From positions 496,001 to 560,000 of the forward strand of contig NZ_CP146232.1 in NCBI RefSeq assembly GCF_037040815.1: DNA of 64,000 nt, in the 5' to 3' direction. Position 1 is the stretch's first letter; the number at the start of each line of letters is the position of its first letter. The position numbers were made by a program, and so were the translations under genes. Source of the stretch: Pararoseomonas sp. SCSIO 73927 (lineage in GTDB: Bacteria; Pseudomonadota; Alphaproteobacteria; Acetobacterales; Acetobacteraceae). The notes under the pieces were generated by a model that was not told where the DNA came from, did no database searches, and was given only the letters and a program-made list of their open reading frames with translations. Of the stretch, positions 35,892 through 46,990 are shown piece by piece.

Positions 35892-37267
35892 CCCCCCAGC
35901 CGCTCGCGGAGAAAGGCGATGAAGCGCGGGTCGCTCGCATGCGCCACGTTCAGCCGCAGTATGGGAACCGCCGCCTGCCGCTCGGGGCTGAACACCGCCC
36001 CGGGCGCCAGGAAGATGCTCCGCGCCGCCGCCTCCCGCACGATCGCCGCCTCCTCCACCCCGTCCGGCAGTGGCGTCCACAGATAGAACCCGCCGCCCGG
36101 CGGCCGCGGCGGCCTCAGCCCCACGGCCGCCAGGTCGCGCAGAGCCTCGTCCGTCGCCCGCTCCACCCGCGTCCGCAGCCGCCGCAGGTGGCGCAGGTAG
36201 TGCCCGCCGGCCATCAACCCCGCCACCAGCCGCTCCGCGTACTGGGACGTCGCCACCACCGTCAGCAGCTTCATGTGCCCGAGCGCCCGCAACAGCTCCG
36301 GCGCCGCCGCCACGAACCCCACCCGCAGCGAGGCCGAGAGCGTCTTGGAGAAGGTGCCGACGTGCAGCACCCGCCGCAGCCCGTCCAGCGCCGCCAGCCG
36401 CGTCGCCATGGCGGGCAGGATGTCGGCGAAGGGATCGTCCTCCACGATATGGAACCCGTGCCGCTCCGCCGCCTGCAGCACCGCGTGCGCCACGGCCGGC
36501 ACCAGCGTCCCTCCCGTCGGATTGTGCGCCAGCGATTGCGTGAAGAAGAGCTTCGGCCGCACCACCGCCAGCTTCTCCGCCAGATCCTCCAGATCCGGCC
36601 CCTCCGGCCCGCGCCGCACCCCCACGATCCGCGCCCGCGCCAGCCGCAGCTTGCCGAACAGCGGGTAGTAGCCGGGATCGTCCACCAGCACCGCGTCCCC
36701 CGGCTCCACCATGTGCCGGATGATCAGGTCCAGCGCGTGGTTCGCCCCGCCGGTCAGCAGCACCTGGTCCGGCGGGCAGGGAATCGCCCGCTCCTGCAGC
36801 GAGAGCGCGATCCGCTCCCGCAGCGGCGCGTAGCCCCAGGCGCTGCCATAGTCGTGCGCCCCGCCCTGCGTCCCGAAGCGCGCAGCCCGGGCGAAATGCG
36901 CCCCGAGTTCCGACTCCTCCATCCAAGCCGGCGGCGGCCGCCCCTCGCCAGGCCGCACGGCGTAGTGCGCCTCCGTCTGCTCCCGCAGCAGCGAGACGAG
37001 GTCCAGCGCCTCCTCCACCTCCGGCCCGATCCGCCGGGGCGGCATGCGCGGCGCCGCCGCCACGAAATACCCCGCCCCCCGCCGCGCCTCCAGGTGGCCG
37101 GACGCGACGAGCTGGTCATAGGCGACCGCCAGCGTGTTCTTGGAGACGCCCCTGTCCCGCGCCCCCTTCCGCACCGAGGCCACGCGCTCCCCCGGCCTCA
37201 GCGTCCCGCCCTCGATCGCGGCCGTGACCCGCTCGACGATCGTGCTGGCCTTGGACGGGATGGACAT
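35888..37267 (-). CDS. MocR-type PLP-dependent transcriptional regulator
   Basis: A 459-aa fusion of an N-terminal GntR winged helix (about 1-70, with SVRKGARDRGVSKNTLAVAY) and a class I aminotransferase-like domain (about 100-459). The PLP lysine is in GTFSKTLSASLRVGFV. DDPGYYPLFGKL, NPTGGTLVP and VEDDPFADI are fold markers. MocR proteins sense an amino acid or amine through PLP and usually control a neighbour. The closest candidates are the fba gene it precedes and the convergent mvaA. ATG at 37267 is chosen; two upstream ATGs add up to 10 residues. Confidence 0.9.
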
Positions 37268-37344
37268 GGCGGGATTCCAGCACGCCGCCGGCATCATGCG
37301 AAAGGGGCGGGCGCCACCGGCACCCGCCCCCCCCCTCGGAAAAC

Positions 37345-37364
37345 CTGCCCGGTTGCCCGGGCAG
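37345..37364 (-). terminator. fba terminator
   Basis: An 8-bp stem CTGCCCGG/CCGGGCAG with a 4-nt loop begins 4 bp past the fba stop. On the minus strand it is followed by GTTTTCC, a good rho-independent pattern. Confidence 0.7.
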
Positions 37365-37368
37365 CACC

Positions 37369-38466
37369 TCACCCGGCGAGGGTGCGCCCGGCCGAACCCA
37401 GGTCGGCGAAGGCCTCGTCCAGCCGCTTCGCCACGCCCTTCTCGCCGGCCCGCAGCCACTTGCGGGGGTCGTAGAACTTCTTCTGCGGCTTGCCCGTGGC
37501 GGGGTCGATCTGGTGCTTGAAGGCCACCGGGTTGGCATCGACGTAGGCGCCCACCGGCTCGGAGAAAGCGAACTGCGTGTCCGTGTCGATGTTCATCTTG
37601 AACACGCCGTAGGAAACCGCCTCCGCGATCTTGTCCTTCTCGGAACCGGAGCCGCCGTGGAAGACAAGGCTCATCGGCTTCGCGCCACCGCCGAACTTGC
37701 CGGCCACCGCCTCCTGCGAGGCCTTCAGGATCTCCGGCCGCAGCTTCACGTTGCCCGGCGCGTACACGCCGTGCACGTTCCCGAAGGAGGCCGCCATGGT
37801 GATGTGCCCGATCGGCGACAGCACCTCCCAGGCCTTCAGCACGTCCTCGGGCTGGGTGTAGAGGTGGGCGTTGTCGGCGCTCTCGTCGATGTCGTGCCCG
37901 ATCCCGTCCTCCTCGCCGCCGGTCACGCCGAGCTCGATCTCCAGGCTCATCCCCAGCGGCGCCATGCGCTTCAGCACGGTCGCGCACTCCGCGATGTTCA
38001 CGTCCAGCGGCTCGGCCGAGAGGTCGATCATGTGGGAGGAGTAGAGCGGCTTGCCCGTCCGCTTCATGTGCTCCTCGCCGTGGTCGATCAGCTTGTTGAT
38101 CCAGGGCAGCAGCGAGCGGTCGGCGTGGTCGGTGTGCAGCACGACGCAGACGCCGTAGGCGGCCGCGAGCGTGTGCACGTGCTGCGCCGCGGAAACCGCG
38201 CCCAGCACCCGGGCCGCGTCGGCGTCCGGGCAGCCCTCGCCGCCGAAGAAGCGCGCACCGCCGTTGGAGAGCTGGATGATGACGTCGGACTTGTTCTTCG
38301 CCGCCGCCTCCAGCACCGCGTTGATGGAGTTCGTCCCCACCACGTTCACCGCCGGCAGGGCGTAGCCGCCCTCGCGGCAGGCCTCGAGCAGGGTCAGGTA
38401 GTCCTGGCCGGTCACGACACCCGGCTTCAGCTTCGTGTTGGTGCCCGACGGCGCAATTTGGTCCAC
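37369..38466 (-). CDS. fba: Fructose-bisphosphate aldolase, class II
   Basis: A 365-aa zinc-dependent aldolase cleaving fructose 1,6-bisphosphate to triose phosphates. PAVNVVGTNSINAVLEAA marks the class IIA (E. coli FbaA-like) form. VVLHTDHADRSLLPW holds the zinc histidine and catalytic Asp. SLEIELGVTGGEEDG, VHGVYAPGNVKLRPEIL and LVFHGGSGS carry further metal and phosphate ligands. The GTG start has GGAAGG 8 nt upstream. It is divergent from the helicase gene across 156 bp. Confidence 0.95.
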   Translation of the reverse strand: MDQIAPSGTNTKLKPGVVTGQDYLTLLEACREGGYALPAVNVVGTNSINAVLEAAAKNKSDVIIQLSNGGARFFGGEGCPDADAARVLGAVSAAQHVHTLAAAYGVCVVLHTDHADRSLLPWINKLIDHGEEHMKRTGKPLYSSHMIDLSAEPLDVNIAECATVLKRMAPLGMSLEIELGVTGGEEDGIGHDIDESADNAHLYTQPEDVLKAWEVLSPIGHITMAASFGNVHGVYAPGNVKLRPEILKASQEAVAGKFGGGAKPMSLVFHGGSGSEKDKIAEAVSYGVFKMNIDTDTQFAFSEPVGAYVDANPVAFKHQIDPATGKPQKKFYDPRKWLRAGEKGVAKRLDEAFADLGSAGRTLAG

Positions 38467-38622
38467 GCTCTGCCTTCCCGCGTCCTGTTGATCCGAGTGC
38501 CCGGATAGCCGCCTTATACAAGCTAAGCACTCCGCCGAACCCTCCTCTGCGCGAAAGATTCGGCAAAAGATTGGCGACGCCGCGGGCTCCCCGATGCGAA
38601 CAAACCGCGTATAGACCGGCCG

Positions 38623-41463
38623 ATGCCCCCTTCCGCGGCGCCCACCCCCGCCCCTTCCGGGTCCACCCCTCGTCTCCTGCTGCCCGAGGCCCCCGCCCTC
38701 GTCGCCGGCATCGGCCGCGCCACCATCCTCACGCCCGATGGCGAGATCGAGACCCTTCCCACCGCCGCCCTCGCCAACCGCCTGTCCGAACTCCCGCCCC
38801 CGATCCTCGTTCACGCCCCTGCCACGGCCCGCCGCCTCGGCCTGCCGCCCTTCCCCGTGGCCTTCGACCTTCTTGAGCTCTTCGCCTTCATCCTCCCCGC
38901 CCAGCTCGCCGCCCCCACCCCGCGCGGCCTCGCCCTGGTGCTGGAGATGGATGCCCCGAAGGACGACGAGGCCGCCGCGATCCTCCTTCCGGAGATCGCC
39001 ACCACCCTCCTCCGCCGCCTCGCCGCCACGCGCCACGCGCCGATCAACCGCGATGCCGCCATGCTCGCCGCCCGCCTGCGCGACGCCTCGGACTGGACTT
39101 GGGCCCCGAGCCTCCTCGCCGCCCTCGGCCAGCCCGAAGCCCGCCCGGGCACGGACGCGCTGAAGGTCTGGCGCCGCCTCCCGGACTGGGAGGAGACCGC
39201 GCCCCCCACCCCGCCCGCCTCCATCCCCGTCGCCCCGCTGGAAGCCCGCAAGCGCCTGGCCGAGATCCTCGGCGCGGACGCGGAGACCCGCCCCGCCCAG
39301 GCCGACTACGCCTCCGCCGCCGCTCTCGCCTTCGCCCCGCGCGAGGCGGAGGGCCACCCCCAGCTCGTCCTGGCGGAGGCCGGCACCGGCACCGGCAAGA
39401 CGCTGGGCTACATCGCCCCCGCCTCTCTCTGGGCCGAGCGCAACGGCGCCCCCGTCTGGGTCAGCACCTACACCCGCAACCTCCAGCGCCAGATCGACGG
39501 CGAGCTCTTCCGCCTCTTCCCCGACCCGGCGGAGCGCCGCCAGCACGTCGTCATCCGCAAGGGCCGCGAGAACTATCTCTGCCTCCTGAACCACGAGGAG
39601 GCGGTGAACGGCGCCATGCCCTCCCGCCTCCTCGCCCTCTCCCTCGTCTCCCGCTGGGCCGCCGCCACGCGGGACGGCGATATGCAGGGCGGCGACTTCC
39701 CGGGCTGGATCGCCGAGCTCTTCCCCTGGGGCCACGTCGCCGGCCTCACGGACCGCCGCGGCGAGTGCATCCACTCCGCCTGCCCGCACTGGCGCCGCTG
39801 CTTCGTGGAGCACTCCATCCGCCGCGCCCGCACCGCGCGCCTCGTCATCGCCAACCACGCCCTCGTCATGGTCCAGGCGGCGCTTGGCGGCGGCGACGAT
39901 AAGCCCGCCCTGCGCTACGTCTTCGACGAGGGCCACCACCTCTTCGACGCCGCCGACGCCGCCTTCTCCGCGGAAATCAGCGGCGGCGAGATGGCCGAAC
40001 TGCGCCGCTGGCTCCTCGGTGCGGAGGGCGGCCGCGGCCGCGCCCGCGGCCTGCGCCGCCGCCTGGAGGAGGTCACCACCGACCACCCCGCCCTCCTCCC
40101 CCTGGTGGAGGAAGCCCTGCGCCACGCCGGCAGCCTCCCCGGCCCAGGCTGGTCCTCCCGCCTCGGCGAGCCGGAGGAGCATGACCTCGACGAGGAGGAC
40201 CTCCCCGGCCATCCCGCCCGCACCAACCCCGGCGAGACCTTCCTCCGCACGATCATCCTCCAGGTCTTCGCCCGCAGCCCGGAGGCCGATGTCGGCTATG
40301 ACGCCGAGTGCGACCTCCACCCCCTCAACCCCGGCGTCGCCGAGGCCGGGGCGGCGCTGGAGGACGCCCTCCGCCTCGTCGAGACCCCCCTCCAGGCCCT
40401 CCACGCCCGCCTCACCGGCCTGCTGGAAGACCCGGACGCCGAGTTGGAGACCGGCGACCGCATCCGCCTGGACACGGCCCGCCGCACCGTGGAGCGCCGC
40501 GGCCTGCGCCCCCTCGGCGCCTGGCGCGGCATGCTGAAGGCCCTGTCGGACCGCCCGCCCGAGCCCGGCACCCGTCCCCTCCACGTGGACTGGCTCGCCA
40601 TCACCCGCCGGGAAGGCCGCGTGATCGACGCCGCCCTGCACCGCCACTTCCTCGACCCCACCCAGCCTTTCGCCACCGTGGTCGCCGCCCCCGCCCACGG
40701 CCTCCTCATCACCTCCGCCACGCTCCGGGACAGCGGCGAGGGTGACGCCGAGGCCGCCTGGGAGGAGGCCGAGGCCCGCACCGGCGCGAACCACATCGCC
40801 AGCCCCGCCATCCGCGCCGCCGTCCCCTCCCCCTTCGACTACCCCGCCCAGACCCTCGCGGTCGTCGTCACCGACGTTGCGCGGGATGGCCCCCAGGCCG
40901 CGATGGCGATGGAGCAGCTATTCCGCGCCTCCGGCGGCGGCGCCCTCGGCCTCTTCACCGCCATCCGCCGCCTGCGCGACGCCCATCGCCGCATGGCCCC
41001 GGGCCTGGAGGCCGCCGGCCTCCCCCTCTACGCCCAGCACGTGGACGCCATGGACAACGCCACCCTCGTGGACGTCTTCCGGGCGGAGGAGGATTCCTGC
41101 CTTCTCGGCACGGACGCCCTGCGGGACGGCGTGGACGTGCCCGGCCGCTCCCTCCGCCTGCTGGTCTTCGACCGCATTCCCTGGCCCCGCCCCACCATCC
41201 TCCACCGGGAGCGCCGCACCCACCTCTCCGGCGCCCGGCCCAAGGCCTATGACGACGCCATCGCCCGCCACCGCCTGCGCCAGGCTTTCGGCCGCCTGAT
41301 CCGCCGCGCCGATGACCGCGGCGTCTTCGTCCTGCTGGATTCCCGCGCCCCCACCCGCCTCCTTGCCGGCCTGCCGGAGGGCGTGGCCGTGCACCGCATG
41401 GGACTGGCCGAGGCGGTGCGGGAAACCCGGCGCTTCCTAAATGGTGATCGTCCCGCCGATTGA
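38623..41463 (+). CDS. DinG-like Fe-S DNA helicase
   Basis: A 946-aa superfamily 2 helicase of the XPD/DinG type. Walker A is EAGTGTGKT (Lys259) and the DEAH-like box is DEGH at 435-438. Cys320, Cys382, Cys387 and Cys393 lie between them in the spacing expected for a 4Fe-4S cluster. Motif VI is RQAFGRLIRRADDRG near the C-terminus. An extra N-terminal region of about 210 residues, with no clear motif, precedes the helicase core. It likely unwinds damaged or structured DNA 5'-3'. The stop overlaps a possible TTG start of the TerB-like gene. Confidence 0.9.
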   Translation: MPPSAAPTPAPSGSTPRLLLPEAPALVAGIGRATILTPDGEIETLPTAALANRLSELPPPILVHAPATARRLGLPPFPVAFDLLELFAFILPAQLAAPTPRGLALVLEMDAPKDDEAAAILLPEIATTLLRRLAATRHAPINRDAAMLAARLRDASDWTWAPSLLAALGQPEARPGTDALKVWRRLPDWEETAPPTPPASIPVAPLEARKRLAEILGADAETRPAQADYASAAALAFAPREAEGHPQLVLAEAGTGTGKTLGYIAPASLWAERNGAPVWVSTYTRNLQRQIDGELFRLFPDPAERRQHVVIRKGRENYLCLLNHEEAVNGAMPSRLLALSLVSRWAAATRDGDMQGGDFPGWIAELFPWGHVAGLTDRRGECIHSACPHWRRCFVEHSIRRARTARLVIANHALVMVQAALGGGDDKPALRYVFDEGHHLFDAADAAFSAEISGGEMAELRRWLLGAEGGRGRARGLRRRLEEVTTDHPALLPLVEEALRHAGSLPGPGWSSRLGEPEEHDLDEEDLPGHPARTNPGETFLRTIILQVFARSPEADVGYDAECDLHPLNPGVAEAGAALEDALRLVETPLQALHARLTGLLEDPDAELETGDRIRLDTARRTVERRGLRPLGAWRGMLKALSDRPPEPGTRPLHVDWLAITRREGRVIDAALHRHFLDPTQPFATVVAAPAHGLLITSATLRDSGEGDAEAAWEEAEARTGANHIASPAIRAAVPSPFDYPAQTLAVVVTDVARDGPQAAMAMEQLFRASGGGALGLFTAIRRLRDAHRRMAPGLEAAGLPLYAQHVDAMDNATLVDVFRAEEDSCLLGTDALRDGVDVPGRSLRLLVFDRIPWPRPTILHRERRTHLSGARPKAYDDAIARHRLRQAFGRLIRRADDRGVFVLLDSRAPTRLLAGLPEGVAVHRMGLAEAVRETRRFLNGDRPAD

Positions 41464-41498
41464 CGCAGGGGCCGCGGCGGAAGAACCCTTCCCCCACG

Positions 41499-41948
41499 AT
41501 GGACACGAACGTCATGGACACCGCCCCCACCCCCCTGCCCACGCGCTTCACCGCGCAGGAGGCCCTGGTCTGCGCCATGGTGCTGATGGGCGTCAGCGAC
41601 CGCGGCATGACGGACGCGGAGCTCGCCGCCATGTCCCGCCTCGTCCGGGAACTCCCGGCCTTCGGCGACTTCCACCCCAGCGAGATCGACACCGTCACCG
41701 AGGTCGTCCTCGGCCTGCTGGACCAGGCGGACGGGCTGGACCGCGCCAGCGAGATGATCCGCGACGCCCTGCCCCCGCGCCTCCGCGAGACCGCCTACCT
41801 CCTGGCATGCGAGATCGCCGCCGCCGATGGCGACGCCTCCCAGGAGGAGCTTCGCTTCCTGCAGGACTTCCGCATCGCCCTCGACATCGACCGCCTGGTG
41901 GCCGGCGCGATCGAGCGCGCCGCCAAGGCCCGCTTCCAGGTCATCTGA
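41499..41948 (+). CDS. TerB-like protein
   Basis: A 149-aa all-helical protein from the ATG used here. RFTAQEALVCAMVLMGVSDRGMTDAEL and AYLLACEIAAADGDASQEELRFL contain the paired acidic motifs of TerB folds that bind divalent metals. TerB proteins occur with tellurite or stress modules, and standalone copies are poorly understood. A TTG at 41460, overlapping the helicase stop, would add 13 residues and couple the two genes. No ribosome site favours either start. Confidence 0.82.
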   Translation: MDTNVMDTAPTPLPTRFTAQEALVCAMVLMGVSDRGMTDAELAAMSRLVRELPAFGDFHPSEIDTVTEVVLGLLDQADGLDRASEMIRDALPPRLRETAYLLACEIAAADGDASQEELRFLQDFRIALDIDRLVAGAIERAAKARFQVI

Positions 41949-42033
41949 GCCGTCCCGCCGCCGGGACCGTTCCGGCGGCAACAACCCGGCGCAAGCGGCG
42001 TTCCCTGGCATGACGAACCCAGAGGAACGCACC

Positions 42034-42525
42034 ATGTCGGATATGCCGCACGCCCAGCGCCAGGTCATGGCGAGCTTCGGCACCCACGAAGGCGCCGAGC
42101 AGGCCATCCAGTACCTGACCGCAGAGGCGATCCCCCGCGACCAGATCTCCATCCGCACCTCCGATACCGGCCTCCAGCCCGTCCAGGCCCCCGGCGAGAC
42201 GAACGGGGTGGTGCAGGAGGACGAGCAGCGCAACCTTCGCACCATGGGCACCAGCATCGCCTCCGCCGGCGCCGCCATGGCCGCCGCGGGCGTGGTGGTG
42301 GCCACGGGCGGTGCCGCCCTGCCGGCCGTGGCCGCCGCCGCCGCCGCCGGCCTGGGCGCCGGTGCCGTCACCCAGGGCGTGACCAACGCCGCCACCCCGG
42401 AGGTCGTCCCGGACTCCGAGAAGGCCGTCGCTGTCCTCACCGTGAACGTCGCCAACGCCGACCAGGCGGAGCGCGCGAAGGGCGTCCTCCGCAAGATCTC
42501 CGCCATCAAGGTCTGGGAGGAGTAG
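42034..42525 (+). CDS. General stress protein 17M-like / YflT-type membrane-associated protein
   Basis: A 163-aa protein. The N-terminal domain (VMASFGTHEGAEQAIQYLTAEAIPRDQISI) resembles the heat-induced stress protein YflT fold. A long Ala/Gly/Val hydrophobic region (about 76-115) follows, and a ferredoxin-like tail (AVAVLTVNVANADQAERAKGVLR) closes it. Proteins of this kind are often stress-induced. The start with AGAGGAAC 8 nt upstream is used; an ATG at 42010 is an alternative. Confidence 0.75.
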   Translation: MSDMPHAQRQVMASFGTHEGAEQAIQYLTAEAIPRDQISIRTSDTGLQPVQAPGETNGVVQEDEQRNLRTMGTSIASAGAAMAAAGVVVATGGAALPAVAAAAAAGLGAGAVTQGVTNAATPEVVPDSEKAVAVLTVNVANADQAERAKGVLRKISAIKVWEE

Positions 42526-42564
42526 GGGCGGATCGCCGGAGGGCACACCGCCCCCCCGGCCCGC

Positions 42565-42774
42565 CTAGCGGGAGAGGATGCGCATCACGATCGGCGCCGG
42601 CTTCTTCGGAAGCTGCGCCGCCTCGTACTCGATCTCCTCTCCCTTTTTCAGGTCTCGCCGCCCGGCGGCCTCCACCACCGATTCGTGCACCATCACGTCC
42701 GGCCCGCCATCATCGGGCCGGATGAAGCCGTAGCCCTTGTGCGGCTGGTACCAGACCACCGTCCCCATCGGCAT
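42565..42774 (-). CDS. Cold-shock domain protein (CspA family)
   Basis: A 69-aa single OB-fold RNA-binding protein. RNP1-like KGYGFIRPDD and RNP2-like DVMVHESVVEA are both visible. The usual VxxFVH of RNP2 reads VMVH here, losing an aromatic residue, so RNA binding may be altered. The gene lies 121 bp downstream of groEL on the same strand but beyond a strong terminator, so it likely has its own promoter. Confidence 0.9.
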   Translation of the reverse strand: MPMGTVVWYQPHKGYGFIRPDDGGPDVMVHESVVEAAGRRDLKKGEEIEYEAAQLPKKPAPIVMRILSR

Positions 42775-42817
42775 CGCGCCAACCTCCGCGCTGAAAGACC
42801 CACCCTACAACGAGGAA

Positions 42818-42841
42818 GGGCGGCCCGTTGCCGGACCGCCC
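42818..42841 (-). terminator. groESL terminator
   Basis: A 10-bp stem with one G-T pair, closed on the minus strand by the GNRA-type loop GCAA, 54 bp past the groEL stop. The tail TTCCTCGTTGT is moderately T-rich. Confidence 0.7.
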
Positions 42842-42895
42842 CTCTTCGTCATGGCTGACGCCTGACTGTGGGGATCGAAGCCGATCCCCATCAGA

Positions 42896-44584
<1,689 letters not shown>

Positions 44585-44595
44585 TCACGGAACGA

Positions 44596-44895
44596 TCAGG
44601 CGGCCTTCTCCACGATGCCCATGATGTCGGACTCCTTCATGATCAGGAGCTCCTCACCATTCAGCTTCACCTCGGTGCCGGACCACTTGCCGAACAGGAT
44701 GCGGTCGCCGGCCTTCACGTCCAGCGCCACGATCTGGCCGGCCTCGTTGCGCGCGCCCGAACCCACGGACACGACCTCGCCCTCCTGGGGCTTCTCCTTG
44801 GCGGTGTCGGGGATGATGATGCCGCCAGCGCTCTTCTCTTCGGCCGTCACGCGACGGACGAGAACGCGGTCATGCAGGGGACGGAAGTTCGCCAT
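44596..44895 (-). CDS. groS: Co-chaperonin GroES (Hsp10)
   Basis: A 99-aa lid for Gro[14 protein letters not shown] opens it, [17 protein letters not shown] is the mobile loop that contacts GroEL, and [19 protein letters not shown] closes the barrel. It is first in the operon, preceded by a TTGACG/CTAGAT promoter and two CIRCE sites, so HrcA repression is expected, with release on heat shock. Confidence 0.99.
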   Translation of the reverse strand: MANFRPLHDRVLVRRVTAEEKSAGGIIIPDTAKEKPQEGEVVSVGSGARNEAGQIVALDVKAGDRILFGKWSGTEVKLNGEELLIMKESDIMGIVEKAA

Positions 44896-44944
44896 GCGAT
44901 CCTCTCCTGAGCCTTGATCGTGGTTGAGCCCGGCCGGGGGATTG

Positions 44945-44971
44945 TTGGCACTCACCCCCGGCGAGTGCCAG
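44945..44971. promoter_or_regulatory. CIRCE element 1 (HrcA operator)
   Basis: TTGGCACTC, a 9-bp spacer, then GAGTGCCAG: the CIRCE arrangement with minor changes from TTAGCACTC-N9-GAGTGCTAA. It covers the predicted transcription start of groES. Confidence 0.9.
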
Positions 44972-44973
44972 CG

Positions 44974-45002
44974 ATCTAGGAGATCACCCCCCACGCCGTC
45001 AA
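44974..45002 (-). promoter_or_regulatory. groESL promoter
   Basis: Minus-strand TTGACG (45002-44997) and CTAGAT (44979-44974) separated by 17 bp. The -35 sits in CTTGACGG, which also fits an alphaproteobacterial RpoH -35, so heat-shock sigma use is possible. Flanked by the two CIRCE sites. Confidence 0.7.
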
Positions 45003-45009
45003 GCGCCCA

Positions 45010-45036
45010 GCAGCACTCTCGGTGTGAGAGTGCCAT
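45010..45036. promoter_or_regulatory. CIRCE-like element 2
   Basis: AGCACTC (45012-45018), an exact 9-bp spacer, then GAGTGCC (45028-45034). The inner seven positions of each arm match CIRCE apart from the last; the outer bases diverge. It lies just upstream of the groES -35. Confidence 0.7.
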
Positions 45037-45135
45037 TGCATTGATATGAAACATTTTTTGCGCCCAGACATTGCTCCTGCATGGCACCATTCGCCCCTGG
45101 CGGCCTCCCTGCCGCCCGGCTTGAGGAGAAAGGAC

Positions 45136-45411
45136 ATGCACCTGCGGGGCATCGAGCACGTCGTCCGCATCCCCGAATGGCACCTGACCACGGCCGAGAT
45201 CCTCTACCGCCTGCCCGACCACCCGGCCGTCCTGCAGTCCTTCATCTGGCAGAAGGTCGATCGCGCCCCGACCTTCCCGGAGTTGCACGGCTTCCTCGAT
45301 TTCTGGCGAAAGGACATCGAGGGCGCGCTCCACTCCGTCCGCGTCGCCTCCGCCGCCCTCTGGAAGCCCGCCGAATTCACCTACGCGGATGGCGAGTTGC
45401 GCCTGCATTAG
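45136..45411 (+). CDS. usg: Usg family protein
   Basis: A 91-aa protein. [25 protein letters not shown] and [25 protein letters not shown] are the near-invariant core of the alphaproteobacterial Usg family, first named next to trp genes. The molecular role is unknown. AGGAG lies 9 nt before the ATG. It is divergent from groES, and the CIRCE-containing gap of 240 bp is shared. Confidence 0.9.
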   Translation: MHLRGIEHVVRIPEWHLTTAEILYRLPDHPAVLQSFIWQKVDRAPTFPELHGFLDFWRKDIEGALHSVRVASAALWKPAEFTYADGELRLH

Positions 45412-45422
45412 GCCTCCGGCCG

Positions 45423-46355
45423 CTAGCGGCCGAGAATCCCCAGCACCGCCGTCAGCGTCACCACGGAGGCGACCGTGCTCAGCAGCACCGCCGCCCCGGC
45501 CCGCTCCGTCCCCACCGCGTAGCGGCGGGAGAGCAGGAAGGCGTTCGCCCCCGTCGGCATGGCGGCCATCACCACCACCACGGAGAGCTCCAGCGCCCCC
45601 AGCCCCGCCCAGCGCCCCGCGCCGAAGACCACGGCGGGCAGCACCACCAGTTTCACGGCGCTGATCGCCACCGCGTCCGCCCAGTCCCGCCGGATCTCGA
45701 AATCGCGCAGCGAGGCGCCGAGGCAGAAGAGCAGCATGGGGCTCATGCCCCCGCCCAGCAGGTGCAGGAAGCGCTGCATCGGGGCGGGCGGCGGCGGAAG
45801 GAACAGGGCCCAGAGATGCCCCAGCAGCACCGCCATCACCACGGGGTTCCGGATCACGGACCGCGCGGTGGCGCGCAGCACCTGCAACGGCCGCGCCCTC
45901 GCGCTCAGCCCGGCCTCCGCGACGATCGTGGTCAGCGGCAGCATGATGAGGGAGTAGAGCCCGATCACCGCCGTCGCCGGCGCCACCCCCGCCGGCCCGA
46001 AGCTCGCCAGCACCACCGGCAGCCCCATCATCAGCGTGTTCCCGAAGGCGCAGTTCAGGGCGAAGAGCCCCGATTCCGCCAGCCCCCGCCGCGCCACCCC
46101 CCGGCACAGCACGAGGCACGCGGCGTAGACAAGCAGCACGCAGGAGAAGAAGGCGACCTCCAGCCGCCCCCCATGCGCCGCCAGCCCCCCGCCCGAGGCC
46201 GCGGAGACAAACAGCAGGGCCGGCGCGCAGAGCCAGAAGGCGAAGTCGTTGATCCCCCGCATCGCCTCGTCCGAGAGCATCCGCCGCACGCCCGACACGT
46301 AGCCGAGGGCGATCAGCAGGAAGACCGGCGCGACGAGGCCGAGGACCTGGAGCAC
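45423..46355 (-). CDS. AEC family transporter (auxin efflux carrier type)
   Basis: A 310-aa permease with about ten membrane helices in two five-helix halves. [21 protein letters not shown] opens it, [14 protein letters not shown] is the conserved helix-breaking motif, and [14 protein letters not shown] the matching motif in the second half. Family members export organic acids or similar solutes. The GTG start overlaps the gmk stop by one base (TAGTG), so the two are coupled despite unrelated roles. Confidence 0.9.
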   Translation of the reverse strand: MLQVLGLVAPVFLLIALGYVSGVRRMLSDEAMRGINDFAFWLCAPALLFVSAASGGGLAAHGGRLEVAFFSCVLLVYAACLVLCRGVARRGLAESGLFALNCAFGNTLMMGLPVVLASFGPAGVAPATAVIGLYSLIMLPLTTIVAEAGLSARARPLQVLRATARSVIRNPVVMAVLLGHLWALFLPPPPAPMQRFLHLLGGGMSPMLLFCLGASLRDFEIRRDWADAVAISAVKLVVLPAVVFGAGRWAGLGALELSVVVVMAAMPTGANAFLLSRRYAVGTERAGAAVLLSTVASVVTLTAVLGILGR

Positions 46356-46990
46356 TACCCCATCCCCGCCACGAAATCGCCCAGCCACAGGTTCCGCGCC
46401 CGCGCCGTGCGCGCCGCCCGCAGGATGGCCTGCACCGTGTCCACCGTCTCCGCGAAGTCGGTGTTGACCAGCACGTGGTCGAACTCCCGCCAGTGGGAGG
46501 CATCGTCGCGCGCCTTGCCCATGCGGCGGAGAATCTCCTCCTCGCTGTCTGTCCCCCGCGCCCGCAGCCGCCGCTCCAGCTCGGGGATGGAGGGCGGCAT
46601 CAGGAACACCCCCACCACGTCGCCGGGCATCGCGCGCTGCAGCAGCAGGTGCCCCTGCCAGTCCACGTCGAACAGCACGTCTCGCCCGGAGGCCAGCGCC
46701 TCCTCCACCGGGGCGCGCGGCGTGCCGTAGCGGCGGCCGTAGACATGGGCGCTCTCCAGGAAGTGCCCCGCCGCCTCCATCGCCTCGAACTCGTCCGGCC
46801 CATGGAAGAAGTAGTGCACCCCGTGCACCTCCCCCGGGCGCGCCGCCCGCGTGGTGGCGGAGATGGAGAGGGACAGCTCCTCCTCCCGCGACAGCAGCGC
46901 CCGCGAGACGCTCGTCTTCCCCGCGCCGGAAGGCGCCACCAGCACGAGGCAGAGCCCCCTTCGCCGCATCTTCGGATCCACGGGGGTCAT
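46355..46990 (-). CDS. gmk: Guanylate kinase
   Basis: A 211-aa kinase converting GMP to GDP with ATP. The P-loop is [30 protein letters not shown] is the GMP-binding segment and VLFDVDWQG the Walker B-like strand. It sits in the order yicC-gmk seen in many proteobacteria, with a 4-bp ATGA overlap to yicC. Confidence 0.97.
   Translation of the reverse strand: MTPVDPKMRRRGLCLVLVAPSGAGKTSVSRALLSREEELSLSISATTRAARPGEVHGVHYFFHGPDEFEAMEAAGHFLESAHVYGRRYGTPRAPVEEALASGRDVLFDVDWQGHLLLQRAMPGDVVGVFLMPPSIPELERRLRARGTDSEEEILRRMGKARDDASHWREFDHVLVNTDFAETVDTVQAILRAARTARARNLWLGDFVAGMG

Noticed and set aside
37369..40794. A giant frame joining fructose-bisphosphate aldolase to sequence antisense to the helicase
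   Set aside because: Only the last 365 codons look like protein; the rest is antisense to the DinG-like helicase. The ribosome site before the GTG at 38466 sets the true start.
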